In this document: in pieces, positions 43,264-53,489 of the stretch
Layout of the letters: every line of letters starts with the position of its first letter
How positions within the stretch are numbered: position 1 is the first letter of the stretch
NCBI RefSeq assembly: GCF_017922435.1
Contig: NZ_VDEZ01000002.1
Coordinates: forward strand, 971,640 to 1,035,639
Length of the DNA stretch: 64,000 nucleotides
Direction of reading: 5' to 3'
DNA from: Thalassospira sp. ER-Se-21-Dark
GTDB taxonomy: Bacteria; Pseudomonadota; Alphaproteobacteria; Rhodospirillales; Thalassospiraceae
Position numbers and translations under genes: made by a program
Notes under the pieces: generated by a model
The model's database searches: none
The model's input: only the letters and a program-made list of their open reading frames with translations
Told to the model about the DNA's origin: nothing

Positions 43264-43596
43264 TTGTGAGATTTCGCAGCGACCCTGTTTCGACCAGACT
43301 TTCAAGCAGGAAATTCGCCAATTGGATCAAGGATTAAGACGCCCAGAATCCCAACAACCCAAAGCCCGAAACAGCAACTTCGCCGTCTCGTGCATTGAAT
43401 AACTACATGGTCGATTTCGACCGGGTTAATGTCGGGCAAAACGATGATATTTGATGTGAGAAAACACGCATGCAGGGCACTTACATGACGCTTAAATTGA
43501 AATTGTGGCTATCGCCTGCAAACGGAAATAATGTTAGTTCCCAATAAGGTGTCGGTTTTGACACACCAAACCAGATAGACGGATCAGGTCGATTCC

Positions 43597-44481
43597 ATGC
43601 AACAAACCGCCGACATCATCAGCCTGCTGCGCAGCCAGTCCGGCAAATTCCCGAACCGCGAACAACTGGTCGCGGACTATGTCAGCGCACATCTGGAAGA
43701 TGTCACAACCATTGCCCTTTCCGATCTGGCGAAAAATGTCGGGGTCAGCGAACCCACCGTCATTCGGTTTTGCCGCACATTGGGGTGCGACGGATTTCGC
43801 GACTTCAAAATCCGCTTGGCGCAAAACCTTGCTGTCAGCATTCAGTATCTGACATCCGAAGACATTTCAGACGACACAACCGCCGCAGATGTGCTGTCAA
43901 ACCATGTTCTGGGTGTGATCATCGATAACCTGCGCCTGCTTCGCGATCAGTTATCGTCTGATCAAATTGACCAGGCTGCCGACATTCTGGTCAAGGCACG
44001 CCAGGTTGCGTTTTTCGGAGTTGGCGGTGGATCGACCACTGTGGCGTTTGATGCCGCAAACCGCTTCTTCCGGCTGGGCATTCCGGCGCAATCGCAAAGT
44101 GATGGTTATTTGCAGCGTATGCTGGCCTCGACCTTTGGCGCAGACGACGTGATATTTGCGATCTCCACCAGTGGTCGCCCGACGGAAATCATCCATTCCG
44201 CTGCCATTGCGCGTCAATATGGCGCCAAGGTCATCTCATTGACCAATCCTGACAGTCCGCTTGCCGCTGAAAGTGATCTCGTCATCGCAATCAATATGCC
44301 GGAAAACCCCGACATCTATAAACCAACCGCCACACGCCACGCGTTTCTGGCAACAATCGACGTAATCGCGACGGCCGTGGCAAGACGCATGCCCGATCAG
44401 GCCAAGGAAAAGCTGCGACGTATTCGCTCGTCGCTTTTGACGGTTAATCCCCCAACCGGGCACCAACCCATTGGCGACTAA
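43597..44481 (+). CDS. RpiR/MurR-family transcriptional regulator
   Basis: A 294-residue regulator. An N-terminal helix-turn-helix (about residues 30-75, LSDLAKNVGVSEPTVIRFCRTLG) is followed by a SIS sugar-isomerase-type sensor domain (about 125-260, including FGVGGGSTTVAFDAANRF and ISTSGRPTEIIHSAAIARQYGA). Such regulators sense phosphorylated or small acidic ligands. It is divergent from the TRAP operon, and three TGTAR-N5-CTACA repeats between them make it the likely regulator of dctQMP and itself. No sugar genes are close, so the effector need not be a sugar phosphate. Confidence 0.88.
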   Translation: MQQTADIISLLRSQSGKFPNREQLVADYVSAHLEDVTTIALSDLAKNVGVSEPTVIRFCRTLGCDGFRDFKIRLAQNLAVSIQYLTSEDISDDTTAADVLSNHVLGVIIDNLRLLRDQLSSDQIDQAADILVKARQVAFFGVGGGSTTVAFDAANRFFRLGIPAQSQSDGYLQRMLASTFGADDVIFAISTSGRPTEIIHSAAIARQYGAKVISLTNPDSPLAAESDLVIAINMPENPDIYKPTATRHAFLATIDVIATAVARRMPDQAKEKLRRIRSSLLTVNPPTGHQPIGD

Positions 44482-44499
44482 GCTAAGGTTTGTGCTGCC

Positions 44500-47400
44500 T
44501 TAGTAATCAAGTCTGAATTGAACGCCAGCCTTGCTATCGATTTCGGTGCTTTCGCTGGTCACACTGATATTTGGTGTGACTTCGATTTCGACTTCGACGC
44601 CGCTTGATCCCGGCGTTGAACCGGCCTTGGTGCCGACATAAACCCCCTCTGTCAGGTATTTGCCAACCTTGACCTCCGGCCCGTCTTCGCCGCCACCGAC
44701 GCGCAGGACATCTGCACCGATAAAGCGCCGGATGCTGCCAACCACATCAAGGCCGCCACCACCGCCAGAAAGTTCGTTCAGGGCACTTGCCAGTTGCACG
44801 GCCTCGACTGCCGAAAGGCTGCCTTGGGATTTGCCAAACAGGACCTGAGACAGGATTTCGTCTTCCGGCAGCGACGGATTTGACGACAACACCAGTTCCG
44901 GGTCGCTTGACGGCCCCTGGAATCCTGCGGTCACGACCAGATCCTCGGTGGTATAAACCCCTTCGATATCAAGCATCGGATCGGGGGGCGACGCACCTGC
45001 AAAGGTAATCTGAGAATCCCGGATCACAAATGTTTTGCCGATGACATCAAGCTGCCCGCGCAGGGCCGATAACTGCCCGGTGATACGTGGATCATCGGTG
45101 GTGCCGGAAATCTCAAGTCGACCGCCCCACTCGGAATCAAGTCCCTTGCCACGCACAAACAGACGTCCCGGGATATCAACGGTCACATCAAGATTACCGG
45201 TAAAGGCGTCATCCGCTTCCTCTGTATCCTTGGTCTTTTCGGCCTGCGAAGCGTCCGGCAGGTTTTCAATCTCGATGGTCGGAACCGATTCCGGCAAGGC
45301 CAGGGTCAGATCGACCTCCCCGCGCTGGACCGACACCGTGCTTTGGATATCGGCCTCCGACTGGGATCCTGTCACGCTGGCTTTTACATCCGCCCAGAAT
45401 TGCAGTTCATCCTTACGTGATACGGCAACATTGCGCAGATCAGCCGAAACGTCATAGCGCATCTCCCCGCCGTCAAGCAGATCAAGATCAACCGATGCAT
45501 CAACAGTGCCTTTGCCGCCATCCGTGGCCGTAATGGACGGAATGGAAAGACCCGCCTGATCAAAGGTGCCCTCAAGCGTCATCTGATCAAGGATGGTGCC
45601 ATATTCGAGGTTTTCATATCGTCCATTGGCAAGCGCAACGTCCCCGTTCCAACGGATATCATCAAGCGTCCCAGTCACATCAAGCGCAAGTTTGATCTTG
45701 CCCGACATCTGATGATCGGGTGCCGGGACATAAGGCCAGAATTCGGCAATTTGACCATTCACGCGCACGCGGGCGGAAACCGGCGCGGCAAGATCCGGAC
45801 TGAATTCCTGTTCAAGCACGGAAATGGCAAGCGGAACATTGCCTTCGGCTGTCAGTGCTTCGACATCGCCATTGCCAAGCGACGCCTGCCCGGCAAGTTT
45901 TCCGTCCTCAAGCGTGATATCAAGCCGCATTTCAAAGGGCTTCAGCCCCGCGACTGCCTTTGACGTGATGGCGGAAATGCGGCCATTGACCTGCGCGCTT
46001 GGCAAATTCCCGCGTGTTTCTCGCAAGGACGCATCAAGATTTGCGGTCCCGCTCAGCCCGTCAAAACCGGAAATACGCCCCCATGGACCAAGATCAAAAT
46101 CATTAAGGTGCAGCTCACCCGAAATGGATTTTTGCCCAGCTTTCTGATCAAGGCTTGCGACAAGATGGCCGGTGCCAACGGTCAGGTCGGCGTCGAGTTG
46201 CTGCCGCCCGTTTTCACGCAAAACCAGTTCCAGTGGTTTGCGAAGTTCAATCGTCTGATCGCCAATGATCGCTTCAAGCCGATTGGCCGTCACAGCGATA
46301 TCATTGCCAAGCGACAGATCAGCAGCCAAGTCGGTCGAAATCGGAACATTGCCCTGATAAAGACCTGAACTTGTCAGCGTGATGGCAAGGGCATCCATGC
46401 CACCGTCAACGTCAAGGGCAAGCTCGCCAACGGCAATTGATCCGGCAATAATGTCACGGCCATCCAGCTCCGCTGAAATTTCCGGCACGTCAAACGCATT
46501 GCTGATCGTCGCAGTCAGTTCGACATCCTCGATCATCGTCGGATTGGTGCCATCTGTGCTTGCCATCCGCAGGCCCTTGGCCGATGCATTTGCCGTAATG
46601 CTTTGACGTTGTCCATCCGGACGAAGGGCAATATCGGCCGTCACGGTACCGTTCACCAAGCTCACGCCAAACTGATCGAGAAATTCAGCATCGAGATTTG
46701 ACAGCGCCACATCACCCCGCATTGGAATGCTGTAATCGGGCAAGGCAATATCGCCACTTAACGCGACATGCTCGCCTTTAAGCGATATCTGCTCAACACG
46801 GAGCGCATCTTCGGGCAGGACAAGATTTGCAGCCACTTCGTATGGTCGGTTGGCAAAGGTGAAGTTGCTATTATTGGCAAGCGACAAAACAGCCTGTTCT
46901 GACCAAGTCATGCGGCTTGTCAGCACGATATCGGAGAATTCCTGACCCGAAACAGCAAGGCTTGGAACACTCAACTCAAACGTCCCCGTGGGGGCAGTCA
47001 GGTCACCTTCAAGATCGGCTGTCAGCTTTGCCGGGGCCATTTCGATGCCCAGATCGGGCGGCACGGCACCAGATGCAATATCAAGTGTGCTTTCAAGCGA
47101 CAGCTTCTCGAATGCCTCTGTAATGCGAAGCATCAGCGGACCGTCAATCATTGCGGTATCAAGTGCGCTGACATCAACGCTGAGATCAAGATCAGGGGCA
47201 AGTGTCACATCGCCTGTGATACGCGGCTCGGAGCCGACGATACGATCAAGATCGGCAATCCCGAAACCGGCCTGACTGGCTGAAACCTCGATCCCGGTTT
47301 CCAGACCACTGGCCTCCGACCAGGTCAGGCCGGGCAATGCAACCTGCCCCTGCCCGCGCAGATCAAGCCCCGAAATCGGCGCAAAAATCGCAAGATCACG

Positions 47401-48936
47401 GATATCGGCCACAATGTTCGACGTTGTGACGACCAGATCCTGATTAACGTCCGCCTGCCCGCGCAGGGCCATATCAGGCGTGTTCAATGCCAGATTACGG
47501 ATCGAAATATCGGCAAAGTCCGGCGACATCCGCGCATTAAACGACAAGTCCTGCGCCGCCCCCAGAAACGCCCCGATATCCGGATCATCCCAATCCGTGC
47601 CGGTTGCGGAAAATGCGACGGTTGCGTCAAGTGGCTCATCCGCGTCATCGGGGGCTGCCATATCGGCCTGCAAGGCGATGTCGCCGATACGCGACACTGG
47701 CGTTTTCACATCACGACCATTTACCCGCAGCGCTACACCGGGCATCGAAAGATTGCCATTGGCCTGAACGGAAAGCCCAAGTTCCGCCCATGAAACTGCA
47801 TCGTCAAGCAGTGCCGACATTGCAGGATCAATATCGGCCGTCAAATCAGCCGCAATCAGGCTGTCTTCAAGGTCAAGTTCCGTTGTGCCAGATAGCGCCA
47901 GCACATCTGCCATCGCAATCGAAATGCGATCAAACGAAAGGATTTGTTCTGATTGATCAAATGCCCCGCCAATGCCCAGTGCGACTTCTTTATCCATGCT
48001 TGCAGGCAATTGTTCGGTTATGCGTTCCTGCGGTGACAGCGCACCGTCGAGGGTAAATGCCACAACATCCGAAGACAGTTGAACGCCAATGTCACTTGCA
48101 AGCGATGCATACCCCGCCGCCGACAGATCAATCTTGCCTTTCCAGTCATTGGCCGGACCATCGCCATTAAGCGCAATCTTGATATCGGTTGCGCTGGCCG
48201 GATCAACGCCAGCCAGGGTCATGACAAGCCCTTCGCGCCCCAAGGCGCCATCAATCTCGGCTGCAAGCTGTTGTCCGGGGCCGTCAAAATCCAGATCAAG
48301 TTTTATCCGGTCGGTACCGCCATCACGCGGCTGCAAATCCAGAAATGCGGTCGCAGACAGGTTTGTGCCAACCTTTGCCCGCCCATTCAGGCTATAGAGG
48401 AAACTGTTGCCGGTAACCTGATCAACAATGGCAATTTCGCCAAGCTCAAGCGCGTCAAGCGAAACCGCCAGCGGCATGGCAAAGCCACCGCTGTCTTCGT
48501 CCTCTTCCTCGACCGTTTCCGGTGCGGTGCCGTCGGGCAAAATGACATTGGTCGTTGCCAGTCTGATCTGATTGATTTGCAACCGACCACCCAAAAGTGC
48601 CATCGGCGACCAATCAAATTCGATATCATTGATATCAAGGTGCAACCCATCTGTGGCGCGATCCATCGTCACCTGATCAAGGGCCAGTTCAGTCCACAAA
48701 CTGCCTTCGACCCGGCCAAGCGCAAATTCGCTTTCGGTTGCGGCGGATACGGCCTCGTTGATCATCGGGGTTGCCATCCGCAATACCGGACCGGTCCCGG
48801 CAACGGCAATCAGGCCCGCAAGTCCAAGCACAGTCCCGCCCAGACCATAGGCACCATAGCGCAGCCACTTTGTCGAAGAACGGCGCGATGCGGAACGTTT
48901 GGGATTATTCGGTGGTGACGTGTCAGACCCGGTCAA
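44500..48936 (-). CDS. tamB: TamB, inner-membrane-anchored translocation and assembly protein
   Basis: A 1478-residue protein of the TamB/AsmA-like superfamily. A hydrophobic anchor lies at about residues 28-48 (YGAYGLGGTVLGLAGLIAVAG). A very long beta-rich region of repeated short strands follows, rich in Asp, Gly and Leu. The conserved DUF490 region near the C-terminus reads FAGASPPDPMLDIEGVYTTED and EDEILSQVLFGKSQGSL. TamB bridges inner and outer membranes, and with TamA helps place outer-membrane proteins; TamB-like proteins are also thought to move phospholipids. Its start overlaps the tamA stop by 4 bases, so the pair is an operon. Confidence 0.93.
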   Translation of the reverse strand: MTGSDTSPPNNPKRSASRRSSTKWLRYGAYGLGGTVLGLAGLIAVAGTGPVLRMATPMINEAVSAATESEFALGRVEGSLWTELALDQVTMDRATDGLHLDINDIEFDWSPMALLGGRLQINQIRLATTNVILPDGTAPETVEEEDEDSGGFAMPLAVSLDALELGEIAIVDQVTGNSFLYSLNGRAKVGTNLSATAFLDLQPRDGGTDRIKLDLDFDGPGQQLAAEIDGALGREGLVMTLAGVDPASATDIKIALNGDGPANDWKGKIDLSAAGYASLASDIGVQLSSDVVAFTLDGALSPQERITEQLPASMDKEVALGIGGAFDQSEQILSFDRISIAMADVLALSGTTELDLEDSLIAADLTADIDPAMSALLDDAVSWAELGLSVQANGNLSMPGVALRVNGRDVKTPVSRIGDIALQADMAAPDDADEPLDATVAFSATGTDWDDPDIGAFLGAAQDLSFNARMSPDFADISIRNLALNTPDMALRGQADVNQDLVVTTSNIVADIRDLAIFAPISGLDLRGQGQVALPGLTWSEASGLETGIEVSASQAGFGIADLDRIVGSEPRITGDVTLAPDLDLSVDVSALDTAMIDGPLMLRITEAFEKLSLESTLDIASGAVPPDLGIEMAPAKLTADLEGDLTAPTGTFELSVPSLAVSGQEFSDIVLTSRMTWSEQAVLSLANNSNFTFANRPYEVAANLVLPEDALRVEQISLKGEHVALSGDIALPDYSIPMRGDVALSNLDAEFLDQFGVSLVNGTVTADIALRPDGQRQSITANASAKGLRMASTDGTNPTMIEDVELTATISNAFDVPEISAELDGRDIIAGSIAVGELALDVDGGMDALAITLTSSGLYQGNVPISTDLAADLSLGNDIAVTANRLEAIIGDQTIELRKPLELVLRENGRQQLDADLTVGTGHLVASLDQKAGQKSISGELHLNDFDLGPWGRISGFDGLSGTANLDASLRETRGNLPSAQVNGRISAITSKAVAGLKPFEMRLDITLEDGKLAGQASLGNGDVEALTAEGNVPLAISVLEQEFSPDLAAPVSARVRVNGQIAEFWPYVPAPDHQMSGKIKLALDVTGTLDDIRWNGDVALANGRYENLEYGTILDQMTLEGTFDQAGLSIPSITATDGGKGTVDASVDLDLLDGGEMRYDVSADLRNVAVSRKDELQFWADVKASVTGSQSEADIQSTVSVQRGEVDLTLALPESVPTIEIENLPDASQAEKTKDTEEADDAFTGNLDVTVDIPGRLFVRGKGLDSEWGGRLEISGTTDDPRITGQLSALRGQLDVIGKTFVIRDSQITFAGASPPDPMLDIEGVYTTEDLVVTAGFQGPSSDPELVLSSNPSLPEDEILSQVLFGKSQGSLSAVEAVQLASALNELSGGGGGLDVVGSIRRFIGADVLRVGGGEDGPEVKVGKYLTEGVYVGTKAGSTPGSSGVEVEIEVTPNISVTSESTEIDSKAGVQFRLDY

Positions 48937-50939
48937 AATGCCTGCCCCAGACTGATATAGAATTGAAAATCGTCATCAACGTTGTCGCGTTTATCAAGCG
49001 GTACTGCGACATCAAAACGCAGCGGCCCGACGGCGGTGTAATAACGGAAGCCAAGACCGGCAGCCCATAGAAGACTGATGTCTTCGGGTTCGGATCTGGC
49101 ATACACGTTACCACCTTCGATGAATGGCACGATGCCAAAGCTTTCGGTCACACGGGCGCGGAATTCGGCACCGACTTCCAGTACGGAACGCCCGCCCAGC
49201 GGATCATTATCATCATCAAGCGGGCCGACTTTCTGGTATTCGTAGCCCCGGATTGATCCGCCACCGCCGGAATAATAGCGTTTGTTCGATGGCAGGTTGC
49301 CGCGATCCTCGCCGATAATGGTACCGGTGCGCGCACGGGCCGCCAGGACATAGTCGCCGTCCTCGTCAATTGACAGGTATTGCGACCCGACGACCGATAC
49401 GGTGGTGAAACCGGTATCCTTGTCTGTCAGGCCCATATAGGGCGATACGTTGATTTCAAAACGGTTTCCCCGGCTCGGATCAAGGGGATTGTCGGTGTTG
49501 TCATGGCGCAAGATGCCCCGCAAACCAGCAAGATAGAATTCCTCATTCGGGGAGTCTGATCCGGTCAGGTCAGAATATTCTGCGGTAACGCCAAACGTGG
49601 TTGTCCAGTTTTCCCAAAGCGGACGTTCGATACCGGCAAAGCTGTCCAAGGTTGAGCCCTTATAAGCGTCGGTATCGTTGTTTTTGGCGTTGGCCTCGGC
49701 CACAAACGATTGACGACGTTCAAGAAACTGCGGCTTTTTGAATTCTGCCGACAGACCTTGTTCAAGGCTTGAAACATCAATCCCCAGCCGCAGGCGTTCA
49801 CCAGCACCAAACAGATTGCGATGCTCCCAGAACGCATTTGCCCCTGGGCCTTCGGCGGTCGAGAAATCAAGCCCGCCGCCGATCGAACGCATTTTGCGTT
49901 CAACCACTTCGATCTCAACCGGGATTTCGCCATTGTCATTTACCGGACCGGCGACCTTGACGATCACACTGTCAAACAGGTTGGTTTGCGCCAGATCGCG
50001 GCGTGTGGTGCGCACCTGATCGGGATGATATTGCTCGCCCGACCGCCAGCTGCGGTATCCTGCGATGAAGTCGGCATCGACGTCCTCTGCACCATTGACG
50101 GTGATCTTGCCAAAATCGGCCTGCGGCCCGGTTTCAAAGGCATAATTGATCGTAATGGTTTTTTGCGCGGTGTCGGCCAGTACGGTTCGCTTGCCAGCCT
50201 CGACAAGCGGGTAACCCTGTTCGCGCAGGATATCGACACCGTATTGTTCGCCCAGAATGATCGGCTCTGCGGTTGCGCGCTGCCCGATCTCAAGGCGGGT
50301 TTTTTCAAGTTCCTTGTCCGTCGCATGGCGTTCCACCACGCGATCAGGGTATGTGATCACAAGGTTCACCGCCGAAATCAGATAAGGCGTTCCGACATCG
50401 ATATTATAGGTCAGAACCAGTGGGGTTGGCTGTTCGGATGTTGATGCCAATGCATCATCCCCGGACTGGCCATCGGCCGGGTCTTGCTCTGAACCAACTT
50501 CAGGCGTGTCTTGGGCTGGCGCGCTCGATGTATCTGCGGCGGCCTTTTCATTAATCTCAAACGTGATCTGCCCGTCATAAAATCCCTTGGATCGAAGAAC
50601 AGCCTGAAACCGTTCGACGTCGTCTTCGGCACGGCGTTGCAGGCCGGCGCGCGAAGCGGTCGGGCGCGACTGCAAACGGCGCGCCGTACTAACCCCGTCC
50701 AACGCCGCAATCAGATTTTCTTCCTGGGGGTCGATGCCGGTGATTTCGACTTCATAGGGGATGGTTTGTTGCAGATCATTTTGCGCAATCTCGCTGTCAG
50801 CACCGTCGCCAAAGCCAAGCACACCACTTAAGCCCTCGTCCGAGGTGCACGCCGAAAGCATCGACCCTGCCAGTAAAAGCGGAACGATTGCAAACCTGCG
50901 CCTGTGGATCGGAGATGTGTCTAGGATGCGTTTATTCAA
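48933..50939 (-). CDS. tamA: TamA, Omp85-family outer-membrane assembly protein
   Basis: An Omp85 protein of about 668 residues with POTRA-type domains (about residues 70-350) and a C-terminal 16-stranded barrel of the BamA type, ending FYISLGQAF with the terminal Phe seen in outer-membrane barrels. PSNKRYYSGGGGSIRGYEYQKVGP includes the RGYE of the substrate-binding loop. The start is uncertain: TTG 50939 (AAGGG 9 bases ahead) places a basic, hydrophobic signal, RRRFAIVPLLLAGSMLSAC, near the N-terminus; a GTG at 51050 would add 37 residues. That signal ends in a lipobox-like LSAC, unusual for this family. It is coupled to tamB. Confidence 0.88.
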   Translation of the reverse strand: MNKRILDTSPIHRRRFAIVPLLLAGSMLSACTSDEGLSGVLGFGDGADSEIAQNDLQQTIPYEVEITGIDPQEENLIAALDGVSTARRLQSRPTASRAGLQRRAEDDVERFQAVLRSKGFYDGQITFEINEKAAADTSSAPAQDTPEVGSEQDPADGQSGDDALASTSEQPTPLVLTYNIDVGTPYLISAVNLVITYPDRVVERHATDKELEKTRLEIGQRATAEPIILGEQYGVDILREQGYPLVEAGKRTVLADTAQKTITINYAFETGPQADFGKITVNGAEDVDADFIAGYRSWRSGEQYHPDQVRTTRRDLAQTNLFDSVIVKVAGPVNDNGEIPVEIEVVERKMRSIGGGLDFSTAEGPGANAFWEHRNLFGAGERLRLGIDVSSLEQGLSAEFKKPQFLERRQSFVAEANAKNNDTDAYKGSTLDSFAGIERPLWENWTTTFGVTAEYSDLTGSDSPNEEFYLAGLRGILRHDNTDNPLDPSRGNRFEINVSPYMGLTDKDTGFTTVSVVGSQYLSIDEDGDYVLAARARTGTIIGEDRGNLPSNKRYYSGGGGSIRGYEYQKVGPLDDDNDPLGGRSVLEVGAEFRARVTESFGIVPFIEGGNVYARSEPEDISLLWAAGLGFRYYTAVGPLRFDVAVPLDKRDNVDDDFQFYISLGQAF

Positions 50940-51080
50940 ACCATCTTGCCCTTGAAAGCTTTGCGCACGCAGTGCAACGTACGCCAACCTGTTTGTTTCT
51001 GATCTCTTGTTTATATAAGTGCAAACGATCAGGATGATTAAATGTTTCACAGCAGTCTCTTGAAAACACCTTATTTTCGT

Positions 51081-51347
51081 TAGGCTCAGGACCTATTAAT
51101 TTGGTTCGAATGGTTAACCGAATTTGTGCGGATACGCGAAGCAAAACCGCAGGAAGATATACATCTTGCAAGGTTTTACGACAAAGTAGCCCGTGCAAAT
51201 CCGGTTAATCCGAAGGACAGAGGTTATATTTGCAAACTCCTGCGTCAAATCCCTTGGCCGGGATACCAGCCCGACCTGCGAGCTTTTCCTTGGATTTCAC
51301 AAATATAACCTCTGCCATTCAAATCAAATTAATAGGTCCTGAGCCTA
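51081..51347. mobile_element. MITE-like element with 33-bp terminal inverted repeats
   Basis: The two ends, 51081-51103 and 51325-51347, are exact 23-bp inverted repeats beginning TAGGCTCAGGACC. They extend to 33 bp (51081-51113 and 51315-51347) with two mismatches. If the outer TA is a target duplication, as in IS630/mariner-type elements, the element proper is 51083-51345. Inside are a second exact 15-bp inverted repeat (51218-51232 with 51300-51314, CAGAGGTTATATTTG) and an imperfect one at about 51105-51129 with 51195-51214. It has no transposase, so it would need one in trans. It fills most of the 553-bp tamA/GNAT gap; the remainder, 51348-51492, shows nothing clear. Confidence 0.75.
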
Positions 51348-51492
51348 GACCTGCTGGTCGAGTGTGACCTGTGCCATGATCCATGAAAAAAAGGCATGGC
51401 TATGAACAATAAATGCGCTTGCGACGAACGATCTTTGGGCGTACCGGGAGTTGAGCGCAACATATTTACCCTCATCGTAGGAGAGCTGCACA

Positions 51493-53463
51493 GTGACTTT
51501 GCCCCAGACCAATACTGTCATCATACGTGCAGCCGTGCGCGACGACCTTGATGGTCTTTGCGCGCTTGAAAGCGGCAATTTCGAAAGCGACCTGATTTCG
51601 CGTGCCTCCTTCTCGCGGTTCCTGCGTCAGGCCAGCGCGCGCCTGCTTGTTGCAGACGCTGGTGATGCCGATCATCCTGAAATTGTCGGGTATGGTTTGC
51701 TGTTGCTGCGCACCAATACGGTTACGGCACGGATTTACTCGCTGGCGATTGCAAAAGACTGGCGCGGCAAGGGTTTGGGCACACAGCTTTTGGCTGGCCT
51801 TGAAAATCTGGCGATGGATGCGGGATGTACGCGCATGCGCCTTGAAGTGCGTGTGACCAACGAAACGGCGCGCAATCTTTATGAACGCCATGGCTATGTC
51901 CGGATTGCCGATCTTCCGGGATATTACGAGGATGGCAGTGATGGCATTCGCCTTGAACACGCACTTTATGATGGCGAAAGCGCTGTCAGCCCGGCTGTTG
52001 CCACCGGTGCGCCGCTGATTTTGGTCGACCGTCTGTCGGATCAACGCTTTGCTGTGTCTGGCGCACGTGTCATGCGGGTGCGTGATTATCTGGCACTTGA
52101 TCATGGTGTGCGCAACCGGCGTGTAATCAACCTTTGCCAGTCCTATGAATATCTTTCGCGTGGTTATTATTGCAGCCTGCTTGCGGCCGCCCGTGCAGAG
52201 CGCGTCATTCCCGAGGCCGATGTCCTTTTGGATCTGAACTGGAAGCGCCTTCAGAAAACTGCACGTGCGGAACTCAGCCCGCAAATCATCGAGGCACTGG
52301 AAAAATCCGGCCAGACACCTGATCAGGCCCCGGATCATATCGATGTCTATTTCGGGCGGACCGCCAACAAGAAGTTTCGTCAGATTGGCGAACGCGCCTT
52401 TGATCAGTTCCGCTGCCCGATCCTGCGTCTGCATCTGAACAAGCAGGACCGCAGAATTTTGCGCGAAATCGAAGCCCCGTCGATCAGCCAGCTTGATGAT
52501 GACAAACTTGTCGAGTTCGAGGCAGCACTCCGTGCCTATTTGCGCGGGCGCGTGCGCAAGCAGGGCAACGTCACCCCGCCGACCGCCCTTGTCGCGATCC
52601 TGCATGACCCGGATGAAGTCCTGCCACCATCAGACAAGGAGGCGCTTGCCAATTTCGTGCAGGCCGCGTCCGATCTGGGGGCAAAGGCCGAACTGATTAC
52701 CGCCAAGGATTTTCATCATCTTTCGGAATTTGATGCCCTTTTGATCCGCGAAACCACGGCCCTTGATCACCATACCTATCGCTTTGCCAAGCGCGCGGTA
52801 AAGGAAGGCATTCCGGTGATTGATGATCCGGACTCGATGCTGCGTTGTACCAACAAGGTCTATCTGGCCGAATTGCTGCGCACACACCGTATCCCGGCAC
52901 CGAAAAGTGCTATTTTCGATAAGCGCCGCATTCCCGACATCGCAAAGCAATTCAGCTTCCCGTCGGTTCTGAAGGTGCCCGATGGCTGTTTCTCGCGCGG
53001 GGTGCGCAAGGTCAAGTCGCCAGACCACCTGAACGAAGTCGCGACCGAGATGTTCAAAAACTCCGAACTTCTCGTCATCCAGGAATATGTCGAAACCACC
53101 TTTGACTGGCGTATTGGTGTTTTGGGTGGTGAAGCCATCTTTGCCAGCCGCTATTTCATGGCACCGGGCCACTGGCAGATCGTCAAACACGAAGATGATG
53201 GCAAAAGCTATGAGGAAGGCGGGTTTGAAACCCTTGCGGTCGAAGATGCCCCTGCTGACATCGTTGCGACCGCCCTTGCCTCTGCACGTTTGATGGGCGA
53301 TGGCCTTTATGGCGTGGATGTCAAGGAAACGCCCTATGGCCCGATGGTGATCGAGGTGAATGACAACCCGAATATCGATGCCGGGGTTGAGGATGTGGTT
53401 CTGGGCATGGATTTGTATCGCCGGATCATTGCGCACTTGCTGGGCAAGATTGCGCGCCCGTAA
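51493..53463 (+). CDS. GNAT - RLAN - RimK-like ATP-grasp fusion ligase
   Basis: A 656-residue three-part protein. Residues about 8-160 form a GNAT acetyltransferase with acetyl-CoA loop RGKGLGTQLL and NLYERHGY near its end. Residues about 175-345 match the RLAN region usually found before RimK-like ATP-grasps. Residues about 360-656 are the ATP-grasp, with LKVPDGCFSRGVRKV, VIQEYVETTFDWRIGVLGGE and VIEVNDNPNIDAG supplying nucleotide and magnesium contacts. RimK-like enzymes join amino acids to carboxylates. The start is GTG 51493, with AGGAGAG 8 bases ahead. It is convergent with a GNAT-C39 gene carrying a related GNAT domain, suggesting peptide synthesis or tagging. The product is unknown. 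Confidence 0.85.
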   Translation: MTLPQTNTVIIRAAVRDDLDGLCALESGNFESDLISRASFSRFLRQASARLLVADAGDADHPEIVGYGLLLLRTNTVTARIYSLAIAKDWRGKGLGTQLLAGLENLAMDAGCTRMRLEVRVTNETARNLYERHGYVRIADLPGYYEDGSDGIRLEHALYDGESAVSPAVATGAPLILVDRLSDQRFAVSGARVMRVRDYLALDHGVRNRRVINLCQSYEYLSRGYYCSLLAAARAERVIPEADVLLDLNWKRLQKTARAELSPQIIEALEKSGQTPDQAPDHIDVYFGRTANKKFRQIGERAFDQFRCPILRLHLNKQDRRILREIEAPSISQLDDDKLVEFEAALRAYLRGRVRKQGNVTPPTALVAILHDPDEVLPPSDKEALANFVQAASDLGAKAELITAKDFHHLSEFDALLIRETTALDHHTYRFAKRAVKEGIPVIDDPDSMLRCTNKVYLAELLRTHRIPAPKSAIFDKRRIPDIAKQFSFPSVLKVPDGCFSRGVRKVKSPDHLNEVATEMFKNSELLVIQEYVETTFDWRIGVLGGEAIFASRYFMAPGHWQIVKHEDDGKSYEEGGFETLAVEDAPADIVATALASARLMGDGLYGVDVKETPYGPMVIEVNDNPNIDAGVEDVVLGMDLYRRIIAHLLGKIARP

Positions 53464-53489
53464 GGGCCTCTGCAACATCCCCTAAAAGC

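Noticed and set aside
51126-51308. Short reading frame inside the inverted-repeat element
   Set aside because: It lies wholly within the MITE-like DNA, has no transposase-like motif, and the element's repeats explain the sequence better.
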